33,861 nucleotides of DNA from Sphingomonas sp. CFBP 8760 (lineage in GTDB: Bacteria > Pseudomonadota > Alphaproteobacteria > Sphingomonadales > Sphingomonadaceae), in the NCBI RefSeq assembly GCF_014841615.1, contig NZ_JACYUG010000005.1:180010-213870 (forward strand), in the 5' to 3' direction. The notes under the pieces are model-generated. The model was given only the letters and a program-made list of their open reading frames with translations. It made no database searches and had not been told where the DNA came from. Shown here piece after piece: positions 17,221 through 24,788 of the stretch (its first letter is position 1; the number at the start of each line of letters is the position of its first letter). The position numbers were made by a program, and so were the translations under genes.

Positions 17221-17404
17221 GAGGCTGTTATCGACCTGTGAGATTTGGTGAGTCATCCGTGCTGGGATGAGCATTTGCCGCAAGCCGTATCCATTTGATT
17301 TAAGCAACGAGGAATGGTCCCTGGTGGCGCGGTACCTGATGCTGCAACGCCAAGATGCGGGACAGCGGGAGCACGATTTGCGGGAAGTGTTCAACGGCCC
17401 CTAG
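17221..17404 (+). mobile_element. IS5-family element, left end only
   Basis: The terminal repeat GAGGCTGTTAT starts at 17221, preceded by CTA, a likely 3-base target site. The transposase opens at ATG 17267: MSICRKPYPFDLSNEEWSLV followed by QREHDLREVFNG, the N-terminal DUF4096 part. After 45 codons it meets the end of the IS481 element and stops (17402-17404). The remaining three quarters are missing. It is diverged from the IS5 remnant at 26880-27678. Confidence 0.8.
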
Positions 17405-17769
17405 GTGTTCAGTCCCGGCATCTGGTGGATTGGGTCGACGATGAACCGGTCTGGCTCTAACGTCCAGATCTTGGCAATGTATTCGTAGGGCGTGAGACCG
17501 CTGAGCGTCTTGAGCCGGCGGGCAAAGTTATAGGCGGCCATGAAGTCGGCGAGGTGTGTCCGCAGCTGGTCATGGCTTTCGTAGTGGAAGCGCTTGACGG
17601 TCGCCTCCTTGATGGTCCGGTTCATCCGCTCGACCTGACCGTTCGTCCACGGATGGTTCGGTTTCGTGAGCCGGTGCTCGATGCCATTTACCTCGCAGAT
17701 CATGTCGAAGCGCATCTGACGCGACCAGGCGGTGTTTCGGTTGCGGGGTTGCTCGGCGAACTGAATGCC

Positions 17770-17793
17770 CCCTTCGACTTCGCTCAGGGCAGG
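17770..17793. repeat. REP-like unit, in-frame (PALSEVEG)
   Basis: A 24-base unit beginning CCCTTCGACTTCGCTCAG on the plus strand, read on the minus strand as PALSEVEG within the IS481 transposase. Related family members have LTDN followed directly by GIQF, so this is a precise in-frame insertion. The same unit type occurs at 18315-18337. Confidence 0.75.
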
Positions 17794-18314
17794 ATTGTCG
17801 GTCAGGATCGTGCGGATTCGGTAAGGCACGGCTTTCAGCAGGTGTTCGAGAAACTCCCACGCTGTCCGTCGATCAGCCTTGTCGAACAGCTGGGTGACTG
17901 CGACCTTGCTGGTGCGGTCGATGCCGACGAACAGGCACAGTTTGCCTTCGGCGGTCTGCACGTCGGCGATATCCATATGGAAGAAGCCGATGGGACAGCG
18001 CTTGAAGAGCTGACGCTTTGGCTTGTCGCCCTCGATGTCCGGCAGGCGGGAGATGCCGTGCCGCTGGAGGCAACGATGCAGCGAGGAGCGGGTCAGATGC
18101 GGAATCGTCGCCTGTAGCGCGTAGAGGCATTCGTCGAGCGGCAGCAGCGTGTGGCGTCGGAACGCCACGACGACCGCCTCCTCCTCGATCGTCAGCGTCG
18201 TGGACCTGCGCTCCTTGGGTCCGGTTCGCAGATCGGCTGTCGACGAGCGCTTGCGCCACTTGGCGATCGTCTTCTGGTTGACGCCGTGGCGCCTGGCCAG
18301 CGCTCTCAGGCTCT

Positions 18315-18337
18315 CCCTTCGACAGGCTCAGGACAGG
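18315..18337. repeat. REP-like unit, frame-shifting (PEPVEG)
   Basis: A 23-base unit beginning CCCTTCGACAGGCTCAGG. Comparison with the uninterrupted remnant at 6864-7003 (CATAGTGAAG then AGAGCCTGAG) shows it as an exact insertion after CATAGTAAAG. Its length is not a multiple of three and it breaks the transposase frame. Confidence 0.8.
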
Positions 18338-18463
18338 CTTTACTATGTTGTATCGCTCGACGGACGACCTCTGTCGTCGTGGCGCTCCCCTGTAGAACCT
18401 GACCCATAGCGCTTCCTTCCTCTCGCTTGTGGTTGTTGCACCATCAATCGTTGGGACCAAACA

Positions 18464-18644
18464 TCCAGCGCGTGTCACCACCCTGTGGCTTGACCGTTGG
18501 CTTTCCCTGATCGCGTTGAAGTGCCGCCCTCACCGCCCTGGCTGCGTTCACCTCGAACCGCGCTGCCGGCGCTCGGCACGACATGCCTCACGAAATGGCA
18601 CCAACAACCCGCTCATGCAGGTCCATCGATAACGGCTTACCCAT
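18464..18644 (-). pseudogene. IS630-family transposase, N-terminal remnant
   Basis: Minus-strand ATG at 18644 reads MGKPLSMDLHERVVGAIS, a TGA (18590-18588), then GMSCRAPAARFEVNAAR and, at the end, KPQGGDTRW. This is the helix-turn-helix start of IS630-type transposases (usual form: LSLDLRERVV, GMSRRAAAARFGVS, PQGGD). It is cut at 18464 by the IS481 end. The stretch 18676-18720 (AATCAGACTGCAG, GGAATCCCTCAACGATTCA) is probably the end of the same element. Confidence 0.65.
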
Positions 18645-18828
18645 CTGACGGCCCTCCCGTCGCCGGTGACAAGCATAAATCAGACTGCAGCCCCCTTAGG
18701 AATCCCTCAACGATTCACGCTGTTCGGATTTTGCTCTAACGCACCGTCGACAAACCCCATGATCAGGATAGCGTCCATCGCTGTTCGGTTAATGAGGCAG
18801 GTAGCTTAACGCGGCATCGGAGAATTGC
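18645..18828. other. Upstream region of the SLATT gene with probable IS630 end
   Basis: Apart from the probable IS630 terminal sequence near 18676-18720, no gene is seen. The last 100 bases should hold the promoter of the SLATT gene, but no good -35/-10 pair stands out. Confidence 0.35.
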
Positions 18829-19587
18829 ATGATGAAGGCGGGAGCCAACAGTCAAGTGGTTTCATTCAGCGTAAATCCGCTGGGTGATGGCCTCTCGCCA
18901 TGGCTTGGATGGGTGGCGGCGATGGTGGTTCTTGTATTTGTCGGCGTCGTCCTTGCGGCGGTATATGCGCGACGACGCAGACCGGTCGAGGATCCGGCTC
19001 GCCTTACTGACTACTTTAAGGCGCTTCAGACTCTCACATGGGCGAAGGAGGATACCGCCTCGTCTCTGGACCAACTCGCTACGGCCACAACCACGCTCTT
19101 TCAGGCGGAGGTCACGTACTACTACCGGACGCGGACCGCTCGCAGACGGACGGCCTCGTTGTTTCGCTGGTCCGCCTTCCTCTTTGGAACGGCGGGGCTG
19201 GCATGTCCTCTGTTGGAGACCGCCGTGCCGACATGGACCGGCGTATCGCGGCTTGGTTACATCCTCCTCGCTGCAGCGGCCGCAAGCCTAGCGGGCAATG
19301 AGCTGTTTGGAGGGACCAAGGGTCACATCCGTACCGTGACCGCGCAGTACACACTTGAGCGGCTTCTGAACGCGTTCGTCGTTGACTGGAGTGAGTGGAG
19401 GAGCACGGTCGAGCAAACGGGGGATTTTAGCGGTGGCTTTACGATACTGCGGCGCTTGTCGAATGGGGTATACTCTACCCTGCTTGACGAGACCAAGGAG
19501 TGGGGCACGGTCCTTTCTGAGGCCGAGGGCGCTTATCGTGTGAGCGTTTCACCTAACACTAGCAGATCAGAAACGTCCGCCCGTTGA
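18829..19587 (+). CDS. SLATT-domain membrane protein, likely defence effector
   Basis: 252 residues with three predicted membrane segments: 27-47 (GWVAAMVVLVFVGVVLAAVY), about 112-131 and about 141-158. The second and third with the preceding TYYYRTRTARRRTAS and following NELFGGTKGHIRTVTA form a SLATT domain, a two-helix membrane effector found beside SMODS nucleotidyltransferases and SLOG proteins, where it is thought to damage the membrane on activation. The C-terminal YTLERLLNAFVVDWSEW segment is also typical. GGAG lies seven bases before the ATG. No nucleotidyltransferase is adjacent, so its trigger is unknown; it may be an orphan or work with a neighbouring system. Confidence 0.75.
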   Translation: MMKAGANSQVVSFSVNPLGDGLSPWLGWVAAMVVLVFVGVVLAAVYARRRRPVEDPARLTDYFKALQTLTWAKEDTASSLDQLATATTTLFQAEVTYYYRTRTARRRTASLFRWSAFLFGTAGLACPLLETAVPTWTGVSRLGYILLAAAAASLAGNELFGGTKGHIRTVTAQYTLERLLNAFVVDWSEWRSTVEQTGDFSGGFTILRRLSNGVYSTLLDETKEWGTVLSEAEGAYRVSVSPNTSRSETSAR

Positions 19588-19723
19588 GCCTATTAACGTT
19601 CCTGAGCTGCCCCCTTTTGAGTGATCTATCGACTATGACAGTTTGGCTCGAGGAAGGAACGACGTGAGCTGCTGCCGGTCCCATGGACACCACGTTAGGC
19701 TACATGCGCTTGCCGCTCGAAGT

Positions 19724-19810
19724 CTAGGGGGCTGAATAGCCCAGCGTCCAGTGCCGACGCGTCAGGTTGTAAAAGCGCTCGATATAGTCGAACACGTCCG
19801 ATCGCATCGC
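19724..19810 (-). pseudogene. IS3-family transposase OrfB, C-terminal scrap
   Basis: The minus strand reads DVFDYIERFYNLTRRHWTLG followed by YSAP and a stop, the conserved end of IS3-family OrfB (usual RRHSTLGYLSP). Only about 28 codons remain. The right boundary is approximate. Confidence 0.7.
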
Positions 19811-19993
19811 GGAAATGAATGGAAGTCTGAAGTCGGTGAGCAGGGAAGTGGGTCGGCAGCTCGTGGCCCGGACGGGATGGTCGCGATGTAATCTTCGGCT
19901 CGACTTCGCCTACGCCGGATGGTTCCGATCCGAGCTCCTAGTAGTCAGAACACAACGGATGAGTCCCTCGCCTTCGGCATAAAATGGCTGATT

Positions 19994-20010
19994 CCCGCCA
20001 TTTCGGCGGG
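19994..20010 (-). terminator. Hairpin downstream of the 81-residue gene, possible terminator
   Basis: CCCGCC (19994-19999) pairs with GGCGGG (20005-20010) around a five-base loop, 17 bases beyond the stop at 20027. On the minus strand a short ATTTTA follows after a gap, so terminator activity is only plausible. Confidence 0.4.
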
Positions 20011-20026
20011 GTGCATTCGTCAAAAT

Positions 20027-20272
20027 CTATCCACTAGGTGACGCGGTGCCGGCTTGGAATCCTGGTTCCATGTTCTCCACCACTTGGCAACCCATATGCC
20101 CAAGGACCGTACCGACCAGATTTCCCTCGTGCGACATCGCGTATAAGTTGAATAGGTTGGCATCATTCGACGTTTGCACACCAACATAGGCGCCGTGCAG
20201 CACCGTTGGTTCGTCAACGCCAGACACCACGACAATTGGGTTTTTGAAGTCGAATCTTACGTAAAGTGTCAT
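20027..20272 (-). CDS. Hypothetical 81-residue protein
   Basis: MTLYVRFDFKNPIVVVSGVD opens a soluble, beta-rich-looking protein ending GFQAGTASPSG; no family recognised. AGGA lies just before the ATG, and the start overlaps (ATGA) the stop of a seven-codon reading frame with an excellent ribosome binding site, which supports translation. It lies 121 bases downstream of the SIR2 gene on the same strand and could be the last gene of that transcript, though nothing shows a functional link. Confidence 0.55.
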   Translation of the reverse strand: MTLYVRFDFKNPIVVVSGVDEPTVLHGAYVGVQTSNDANLFNLYAMSHEGNLVGTVLGHMGCQVVENMEPGFQAGTASPSG

Positions 20273-20292
20273 TTTTTCCTCATTTGCGTCAT
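20269..20292 (-). CDS. Possible seven-codon leader peptide MTQMRKK
   Basis: ATG at 20292 is preceded by AAAGGAGG at ideal spacing and encodes MTQMRKK, whose TGA overlaps the ATG of the 81-residue gene. It could be a coupling leader that delivers ribosomes to the gene, or the sequence may simply be a rearranged upstream end. Confidence 0.35.
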   Translation of the reverse strand: MTQMRKK

Positions 20293-20412
20293 TTCTTCCT
20301 CCTTTGTGTCGTGTTGTGGCGATGCCCTCGCCTGTTGTCCCACGGCAGGATCTTGCCTGAGCGAGGTTAAGCGTCTCGGGCGAGGAGGTGTTCCTCCGTC
20401 AGGCAAAGTGCC

Positions 20413-21228
20413 TCAGACCCTGGCGCGCACGATGTGGAGCAGCTGATCGAACAGGTCGGCGAGCGCGTCCGTCGTGGTCTCGCCCTCGTGGACCAGCGGC
20501 GTAAGGCCCCGGCTTGCGAACACGCGCTCCTGCACCGGGTCGGGGCGCATCAGGAAGATGTACGACTTCGGGCGGCGTCGCGCTTGGCCTGACCGCTCCC
20601 AAAGGCGCTGCAGCCGGTAGAGCAGCAGTCTAAGGTTCAGGTCGGCGAGACTGTAGCCAACAAACAGGATGCTCCTACCGAGGGCATCCGCCTGGAACTT
20701 AATGTCCAGCGGGGTATCGAAGTCGAGTCTCTCGAAGTAATCTGACTCGGTCAGCACGAGAGAAGCGTCATCGTCGAAATCGCCATGAAATTTGACGATG
20801 TGGGGCAGTTCTGCTCGGACTTCTGCGACATCGAGCATTCCGACGACCTTAGAATATCTCTTACCCCTGAGATCAAAGGTTCGCTCGATATTACGGTCGT
20901 AATTCGTCGTGTATATGAAGGGGAATTCAAGGTCGACAATCTGGTTGTGGACACGGGACGTCCGGAGGCGCTCGTCATCTACATGCCAGCTCCTGTCCAT
21001 CCAGCTTCGGAGCGGACCAACGCTGCCCTTCTCTAGGCGATAGTATTCTGCGATCTGGAGGTAGTCGGCCCCCGGTCTAATTAGTACGTCGGGATCGTAG
21101 CCCAGCTCGCTCGCCATATGTGCCATCAGGCCGCTCCAGGTAGGCAGGTCGAGCTGGGCGGACAGGCCGGCCCCGGCAAACAGGACGACCTTGCGTTCGC
21201 GGATCTGCCTGGCGAGGTCCTCAAGCAC
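20413..21228 (-). CDS. komC: SIR2-family NADase, Kongming effector (KomC-like)
   Basis: 271 residues forming a SIR2 domain: VVLFAGAGLSAQ (14-25) binds NAD, TTNYD (107-111) supplies the active-site Asn, KFHGD (146-150) the catalytic His, and ILFVGYSLADLNLR (187-200) closes the site. Bacterial defence SIR2 proteins degrade NAD and stop growth on phage infection. The GTG at 21228 follows AAGGAGG by about six bases and overlaps the Ham1-like gene by eight bases. Together with that gene and the divergent deaminase it matches the Kongming set as I recall it (deaminase, HAM1, SIR2); subunit letters are from memory. Confidence 0.85.
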   Translation of the reverse strand: MLEDLARQIRERKVVLFAGAGLSAQLDLPTWSGLMAHMASELGYDPDVLIRPGADYLQIAEYYRLEKGSVGPLRSWMDRSWHVDDERLRTSRVHNQIVDLEFPFIYTTNYDRNIERTFDLRGKRYSKVVGMLDVAEVRAELPHIVKFHGDFDDDASLVLTESDYFERLDFDTPLDIKFQADALGRSILFVGYSLADLNLRLLLYRLQRLWERSGQARRRPKSYIFLMRPDPVQERVFASRGLTPLVHEGETTTDALADLFDQLLHIVRARV

Positions 21229-21781
21229 GTGCCACCTCCTTCAGGAAGTGCACAAAGGCGTCGAGGGCGCGTCTGCGCATCGAGATATCATCCTTTCGCT
21301 CGCCCATCTCCGCGAAGGTTTGTTCGAAACCGTCCGGGATGAACACGCAATCCCACTGGAACTCCCGGTCGCCTCGGGGCTCGGCGGCGATCCGCCCGCG
21401 GATTTCGCCTTCGAACTGATGTATTGCACGTCCGTCACAGAAGCCGATCCGGGTGCGTGCGATCACGCCCGTGCCTCCTCCCTGCCCGAACAGCGAGCTG
21501 ACCCGATCGGGGCCGAGCGCATCCCAGAAAACTTGGGTGAGGCCACCGGGCAGGCCCTCGAGCCGGTCGAGGAACAGGCCGGTCTGCTCGACGAAAAGCG
21601 GGCGACCCACCTTGTGAAATGCCTTGAGCGTCTTGTCTCTGACCAGCGCGGGCACGTCGTCCGTCTGGAGCTCGGTAAGGGGGAAGTGTATGGGTACGAC
21701 CCGCACGTCAGCGCTAGCGAGGATGCGGGCGCCCTCGGCTATCTTATGCTCGTTCCTGGAAAGGAATCGAATTGGCGTCAT
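21221..21781 (-). CDS. komB: Ham1/RdgB-like protein, probable dITP sensor (KomB-like)
   Basis: 186 residues of the Ham1 (inosine/xanthosine triphosphate pyrophosphatase) fold: SRNEHK (8-13) is the substrate-binding SNN-x-x-K motif, FVEQTGLFLDRLEGLPGG (63-80) the central motif, DDISMRRRAL near the end the base-contact helix. In active enzymes the centre reads E-D-S/T-G; here Gln66 replaces the acidic residue, and the usual SHR is SMR. Hydrolysis may be weak or lost, leaving a nucleotide sensor. This fits Kongming, in which the HAM1-SIR2 complex is reported to respond to dITP. First gene of the two-gene minus-strand unit; GGAAG precedes the ATG. Confidence 0.82.
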   Translation of the reverse strand: MTPIRFLSRNEHKIAEGARILASADVRVVPIHFPLTELQTDDVPALVRDKTLKAFHKVGRPLFVEQTGLFLDRLEGLPGGLTQVFWDALGPDRVSSLFGQGGGTGVIARTRIGFCDGRAIHQFEGEIRGRIAAEPRGDREFQWDCVFIPDGFEQTFAEMGERKDDISMRRRALDAFVHFLKEVARA

Positions 21782-21848
21782 CGTCGGCTTCCGCGCGGCG
21801 CCTTGCGCCAGTTACAATCTTGATAAACCTGCCCTAGTCGCCTAGCGC

Positions 21849-22802
21849 ATGTACGTCGACCTTCACGTCCATCTGCGCGGCACCATCGCCGCGGCCACTG
21901 CCGAACGCTTGGCGCGGCGGAACGGCGTTCCAATGCGCGAGGGGACGCTCAGCACGCCGGGCTACGGTTGGTACGACTTCCCCTCCTTCCTACGGGTCTA
22001 TGACGAGGTGGCGGCCGCAATTCGCACCGCCATTGATTTCGAAGAGGTCACGCATGAGCACCTCGTCCGCGTCGGACGCGCGGGCACGGCCTACGTTGAG
22101 TTTATGCTCTCCCCGCCGCACGAACGGCGTGGCGGCATTCCCTTTGCCCACCAGCTGGCAGCGCTCGATCGCGCGGCGGACCAAGCGCGCGAGTTGACCG
22201 GCATCGAGTGCCGCGTGATCGCGACAGCTGTCCGGCAGCTCGGGCCCGATGCGGCGATCGACGCGGCGCGGACCGCCATCGCGTGCCGATCGCCGCGACT
22301 GGTCGGGTTCGGGTTGACCGGCGACGAACTGATGCATGACGCGGCTGAGTTCCGCCCGGCATTCGCCATCGCGCGCTCGGAAGGCCTGAAGGTGACTGCC
22401 CACGCGGGCGAGCACCTCGGACCGGAGACAATCCTGCCGGCGATCGAGGCGCTCGGCCTTGACCGCGTCGGCCATGGCGTGCGCGCCGCCGAGTCCCCGG
22501 CGGTGATGGCCGCCTTGGCCCGGCTCGGCATTCCGTTGGAGGTTTGCCTCTCGAGCAACGTCGCGCTCGGCGTATGCTTGGACATCGACCAGCATCCGAT
22601 CGCGGCGCTGGCCGCTGCGGGCTGCGTCGTGACGCTAGGGACTGACGATCCCGCGTTCTTCTCGACCACCTCTGCGAAGGAATACGGGCTAGCACGGCGC
22701 GCGATCGGCGACCCGGATGTCGATGCGAGGATCACCCACTCCGCGATCGCGGCGGCGTTCTGCGACGAGTCAACCAAGGCGAGGCTTATCGGCCGCTTGT
22801 AA
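21849..22802 (+). CDS. komA: Adenosine-deaminase-like enzyme (KomA-like)
   Basis: 317 residues of the adenosine/AMP deaminase family (TIM barrel, one zinc). HVHLRGT (His6, His8), HAGEH (His185, Glu188), GHG (His209) and TDDP (Asp266, Asp267) give the full metal and catalytic set. In Kongming the deaminase is reported to act on dAMP, and kinases, including phage-encoded ones, then yield the dITP signal. A housekeeping deaminase is the alternative, but adjacency to Ham1-like and SIR2 genes argues for defence. The gene is divergent from the other two with 67 bases between. No ribosome binding site is seen before the ATG, so the message may be leaderless. Confidence 0.85.
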   Translation: MYVDLHVHLRGTIAAATAERLARRNGVPMREGTLSTPGYGWYDFPSFLRVYDEVAAAIRTAIDFEEVTHEHLVRVGRAGTAYVEFMLSPPHERRGGIPFAHQLAALDRAADQARELTGIECRVIATAVRQLGPDAAIDAARTAIACRSPRLVGFGLTGDELMHDAAEFRPAFAIARSEGLKVTAHAGEHLGPETILPAIEALGLDRVGHGVRAAESPAVMAALARLGIPLEVCLSSNVALGVCLDIDQHPIAALAAAGCVVTLGTDDPAFFSTTSAKEYGLARRAIGDPDVDARITHSAIAAAFCDESTKARLIGRL

Positions 22803-23056
22803 GACCGGCGTCGGGCGGCCTCGCGGAGCGGTCAATGGTACCGAGACGACCATGATCAATAAATGGCGAAAATTGGGTAGGCAGAATGGTCACTCGCGCG
22901 ACTGCAACTGGGTCATGGCGCAGAAGTAACGGGCGGCTGCTCCCGACCATCTCACGTTATTCAGTCTCGTTGATGTGAGCGCTGGCTTTCGCTGAAAGGC
23001 GTGTCCGCGCGGCAGCGTCAGCGCGAAGACGTCGAACATAGGCTGCGAAAGCGGGA

Positions 23057-24124
23057 TTATGGCACAGCTGGACTTTGTTCCGGCAATTGGTTTACCTTAG
23101 CTTGAAGGATCGAAATGCTCTCCATTACGTCCTCAAAGTTTGGCGGCGTGCCGAAGATCATGCCCGACATTGCCGCATAGTCCTGCTTTAGCGCGTCATA
23201 CATGTCGCTTTCTGCCATAAGCGCGAAGGTCGGTGGGACGGCGCTCGCGAGGTCGAATGCCGGCCTGTTGAAGAACATGCATGCGTGCGCGACACAGTCC
23301 GCGCCAAGTTCAGGATCCGCGATCGCCTGCGCGCCGAGCTCCGCCTGCATCAGTTCGTGGAGGTCATAATAATGGCGTGAGATACGGTTGCCGCCGCCGC
23401 GCAGCACACCTTTGGAATCATACCAGTGCCGCAGCCCGTGCAGGATGACGATCTTGTCCCAGAAGGTGCGCTCAGCATCGACGATGGCGACGTTCTTCAC
23501 CTCCAGGTCGAGGCCGGGTGCATCCTGTTCGAGATAGGGCCTGATCGAGCGCACCGAGTTCGGGTCGAGCGCTGACTTGGCGCCGGATTCCATCTTCACC
23601 GCCTTGGGGATGTACGGGTCGGGATCGGTCGCGGTCGGATATTGGACCAGCAGCGCCTGCTTGTCCTTAGCGTCCGGCGTGACCTTCAACTGGCCCGCGG
23701 CAATGCCGTTTCGCGCCGACGCTTCTGCCGCGATCCGCGTCAGGTTCTCGAGCATCGGTCCGTTGATGAACGCCTCGCATGCCTCGCGGATCGCATCGAG
23801 CGCCTTCTCACGCTTTTTGCCGCTCAGGGCATGGAGATCCTCGACCGAATAGGCTTCGCCAAGATCGTCGCGGAACACGGTGACGTCGATATCCTCCGAG
23901 AAGCGGTGGATCAGTCCGAATCCCTTCGACAGCGAGGTGCCGCCCTTGAACAACAGGCGCGGCCCTTCGGGCAGGCCGTTGAACAACGCGTCGAGCGTCC
24001 AGCATACCCAGAAGTCCTTCTCGACATTCTGCGGCGTCGTTCCGATCCGCTGCGCGGCGGCCGTGAAAAGGCCGGCGCGCGTCTCATCATCTGCGGACAG
24101 GATCGTGTCATAGGCGGGGTTCAT
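23057..24124 (-). CDS. abiEii: AbiEii-type nucleotidyltransferase toxin
   Basis: 355 residues. EKDFWVCW (35-42), LLFKGGTSLSKGFGLI (57-72) and RFSEDIDV (74-81) are the signature of AbiEii/AbiGii toxins, nucleotidyltransferases of type IV toxin-antitoxin systems; family members add nucleotides to tRNA ends and block translation. TFWDKIVILHGL further on is the third conserved motif. The open frame extends to 24307, but ATG 24124 is the real start: it overlaps the antitoxin stop as ATGA and the family N-terminus begins there. Motifs are intact. A phage-defence role is inferred from the family. Confidence 0.88.
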   Translation of the reverse strand: MNPAYDTILSADDETRAGLFTAAAQRIGTTPQNVEKDFWVCWTLDALFNGLPEGPRLLFKGGTSLSKGFGLIHRFSEDIDVTVFRDDLGEAYSVEDLHALSGKKREKALDAIREACEAFINGPMLENLTRIAAEASARNGIAAGQLKVTPDAKDKQALLVQYPTATDPDPYIPKAVKMESGAKSALDPNSVRSIRPYLEQDAPGLDLEVKNVAIVDAERTFWDKIVILHGLRHWYDSKGVLRGGGNRISRHYYDLHELMQAELGAQAIADPELGADCVAHACMFFNRPAFDLASAVPPTFALMAESDMYDALKQDYAAMSGMIFGTPPNFEDVMESISILQAKVNQLPEQSPAVP

Positions 24125-24768
24125 GCGGCGCGCCTCGCGGTCAGCAGGGGTTTTAGGAAATTGTGCATCCAGGTCGGTAGGGTCGACAGCCCGTCGCGAA
24201 GGTCGTTGCGGACCTTGGTCGCGTTCGGGCCGCTGTGCAGGATATTGTCGAGTTGCTCCCTGAGGTCGTTTACGCCGTCGGGATCGGCCAGCGTGTCGCG
24301 CAGCCAATGCAGCGCCTGCACGATCCGCATGCCAGGCCGGCCCGCCCAGTAGAGCTTGCTCGCCGCCGTCGGCTTGAACGTGATGATCATGTTGCCGAGC
24401 TGGATTGAGCGCAGCCGCGCATCGGTATGCACCACGATCTTCGAGGGCACTGCGTTGGTCAGTCCCAGATCGTTGGCGGCGGTCATGCCGTCGACCAGCA
24501 CCCGGATCTGATCACGCCGCGCGATCGCGTCGATCACTTGCCGCGGATCGGGCGCGCTGAGCTGGCGAGTCAGGCTGTTGATGGCGGGTTTGTCGTACAG
24601 TCCGCGATCAATGCGGCGCAGGTCGCCGGCATTGACCAGGCGCTGCAGTACCTTATCGACCGCATCCCGCGTGCCGAGATCGATAAAGTCGACAGGCGTC
24701 CAGGCGGCACGGGGTGTCGCCTTCGACATGCGCTTCACGATTTGTGTCTTCAGGTCTGGCGTATCCAT
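24121..24768 (-). CDS. abiEi: AbiEi-type antitoxin (DUF6088)
   Basis: 215 residues. The N-terminus MDTPDLKTQIVKRMSK leads into a winged helix (FIDLGTRDAVDKVLQRLVNA, GDLRRIDRGLYDKP), as in DUF6088/AbiEi antitoxins, and the rest is the antitoxin C-domain (IVVHTDARLRSIQLGN). AbiEi proteins repress their own operon by binding inverted repeats; three 9-base repeats lie just upstream (24789-24842). The frame is open to a GTG at 24798, but that start would overlap the first repeat, and family members begin near MDTPDL, so 24768 is preferred. The toxin gene follows with a four-base overlap. Confidence 0.85.
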   Translation of the reverse strand: MDTPDLKTQIVKRMSKATPRAAWTPVDFIDLGTRDAVDKVLQRLVNAGDLRRIDRGLYDKPAINSLTRQLSAPDPRQVIDAIARRDQIRVLVDGMTAANDLGLTNAVPSKIVVHTDARLRSIQLGNMIITFKPTAASKLYWAGRPGMRIVQALHWLRDTLADPDGVNDLREQLDNILHSGPNATKVRNDLRDGLSTLPTWMHNFLKPLLTARRAA

Positions 24769-24788
24769 GTCTGAGATTTGCTCACATA

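Larger units (their letters stand above)
17401..18407 (-). pseudogene. IS481-family transposase broken by a REP-like insertion
   Basis: The gene starts at ATG 18407 with MGQVLQGSATTTEVVRRAIQ, then a 23-base repeat unit (18315-18337) adds CPEPVEG and shifts the frame to a stop. In the shifted frame ESLRALARRHGVNQKTIAKW continues the helix-turn-helix and runs into the rest of the protein (open from MAFRRHTLLPLDE at 18168). The DDE residues are visible: FHMDIADV, LTDN and NGQVERMNRT. A second unit (17770-17793, 24 bases) inserts PALSEVEG in frame directly after LTDN, beside the second catalytic Asp. Transposase activity is therefore very unlikely. It ends IHQMPGLNT with the stop formed just outside the terminal repeat. 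Confidence 0.88.
17406..18463 (-). mobile_element. IS481-family insertion sequence
   Basis: Terminal repeats are TGTTCAGTCCC (from 17406 inward) and TGTTTGGTCCC (reverse strand from 18463 inward). A CTAG lies at the 17401 side, the core of known IS481 targets, but no matching duplication is present at 18463. The left flank is an IS5 fragment and the right flank an IS630 fragment, so a deletion or recombination has removed one original flank. Confidence 0.75.

Noticed and set aside
22852..22929. 25-codon frame MINKWRKLGRQNG downstream of the deaminase
   Set aside because: It is short and has no clear ribosome binding site or homology; too weak to list as a gene.
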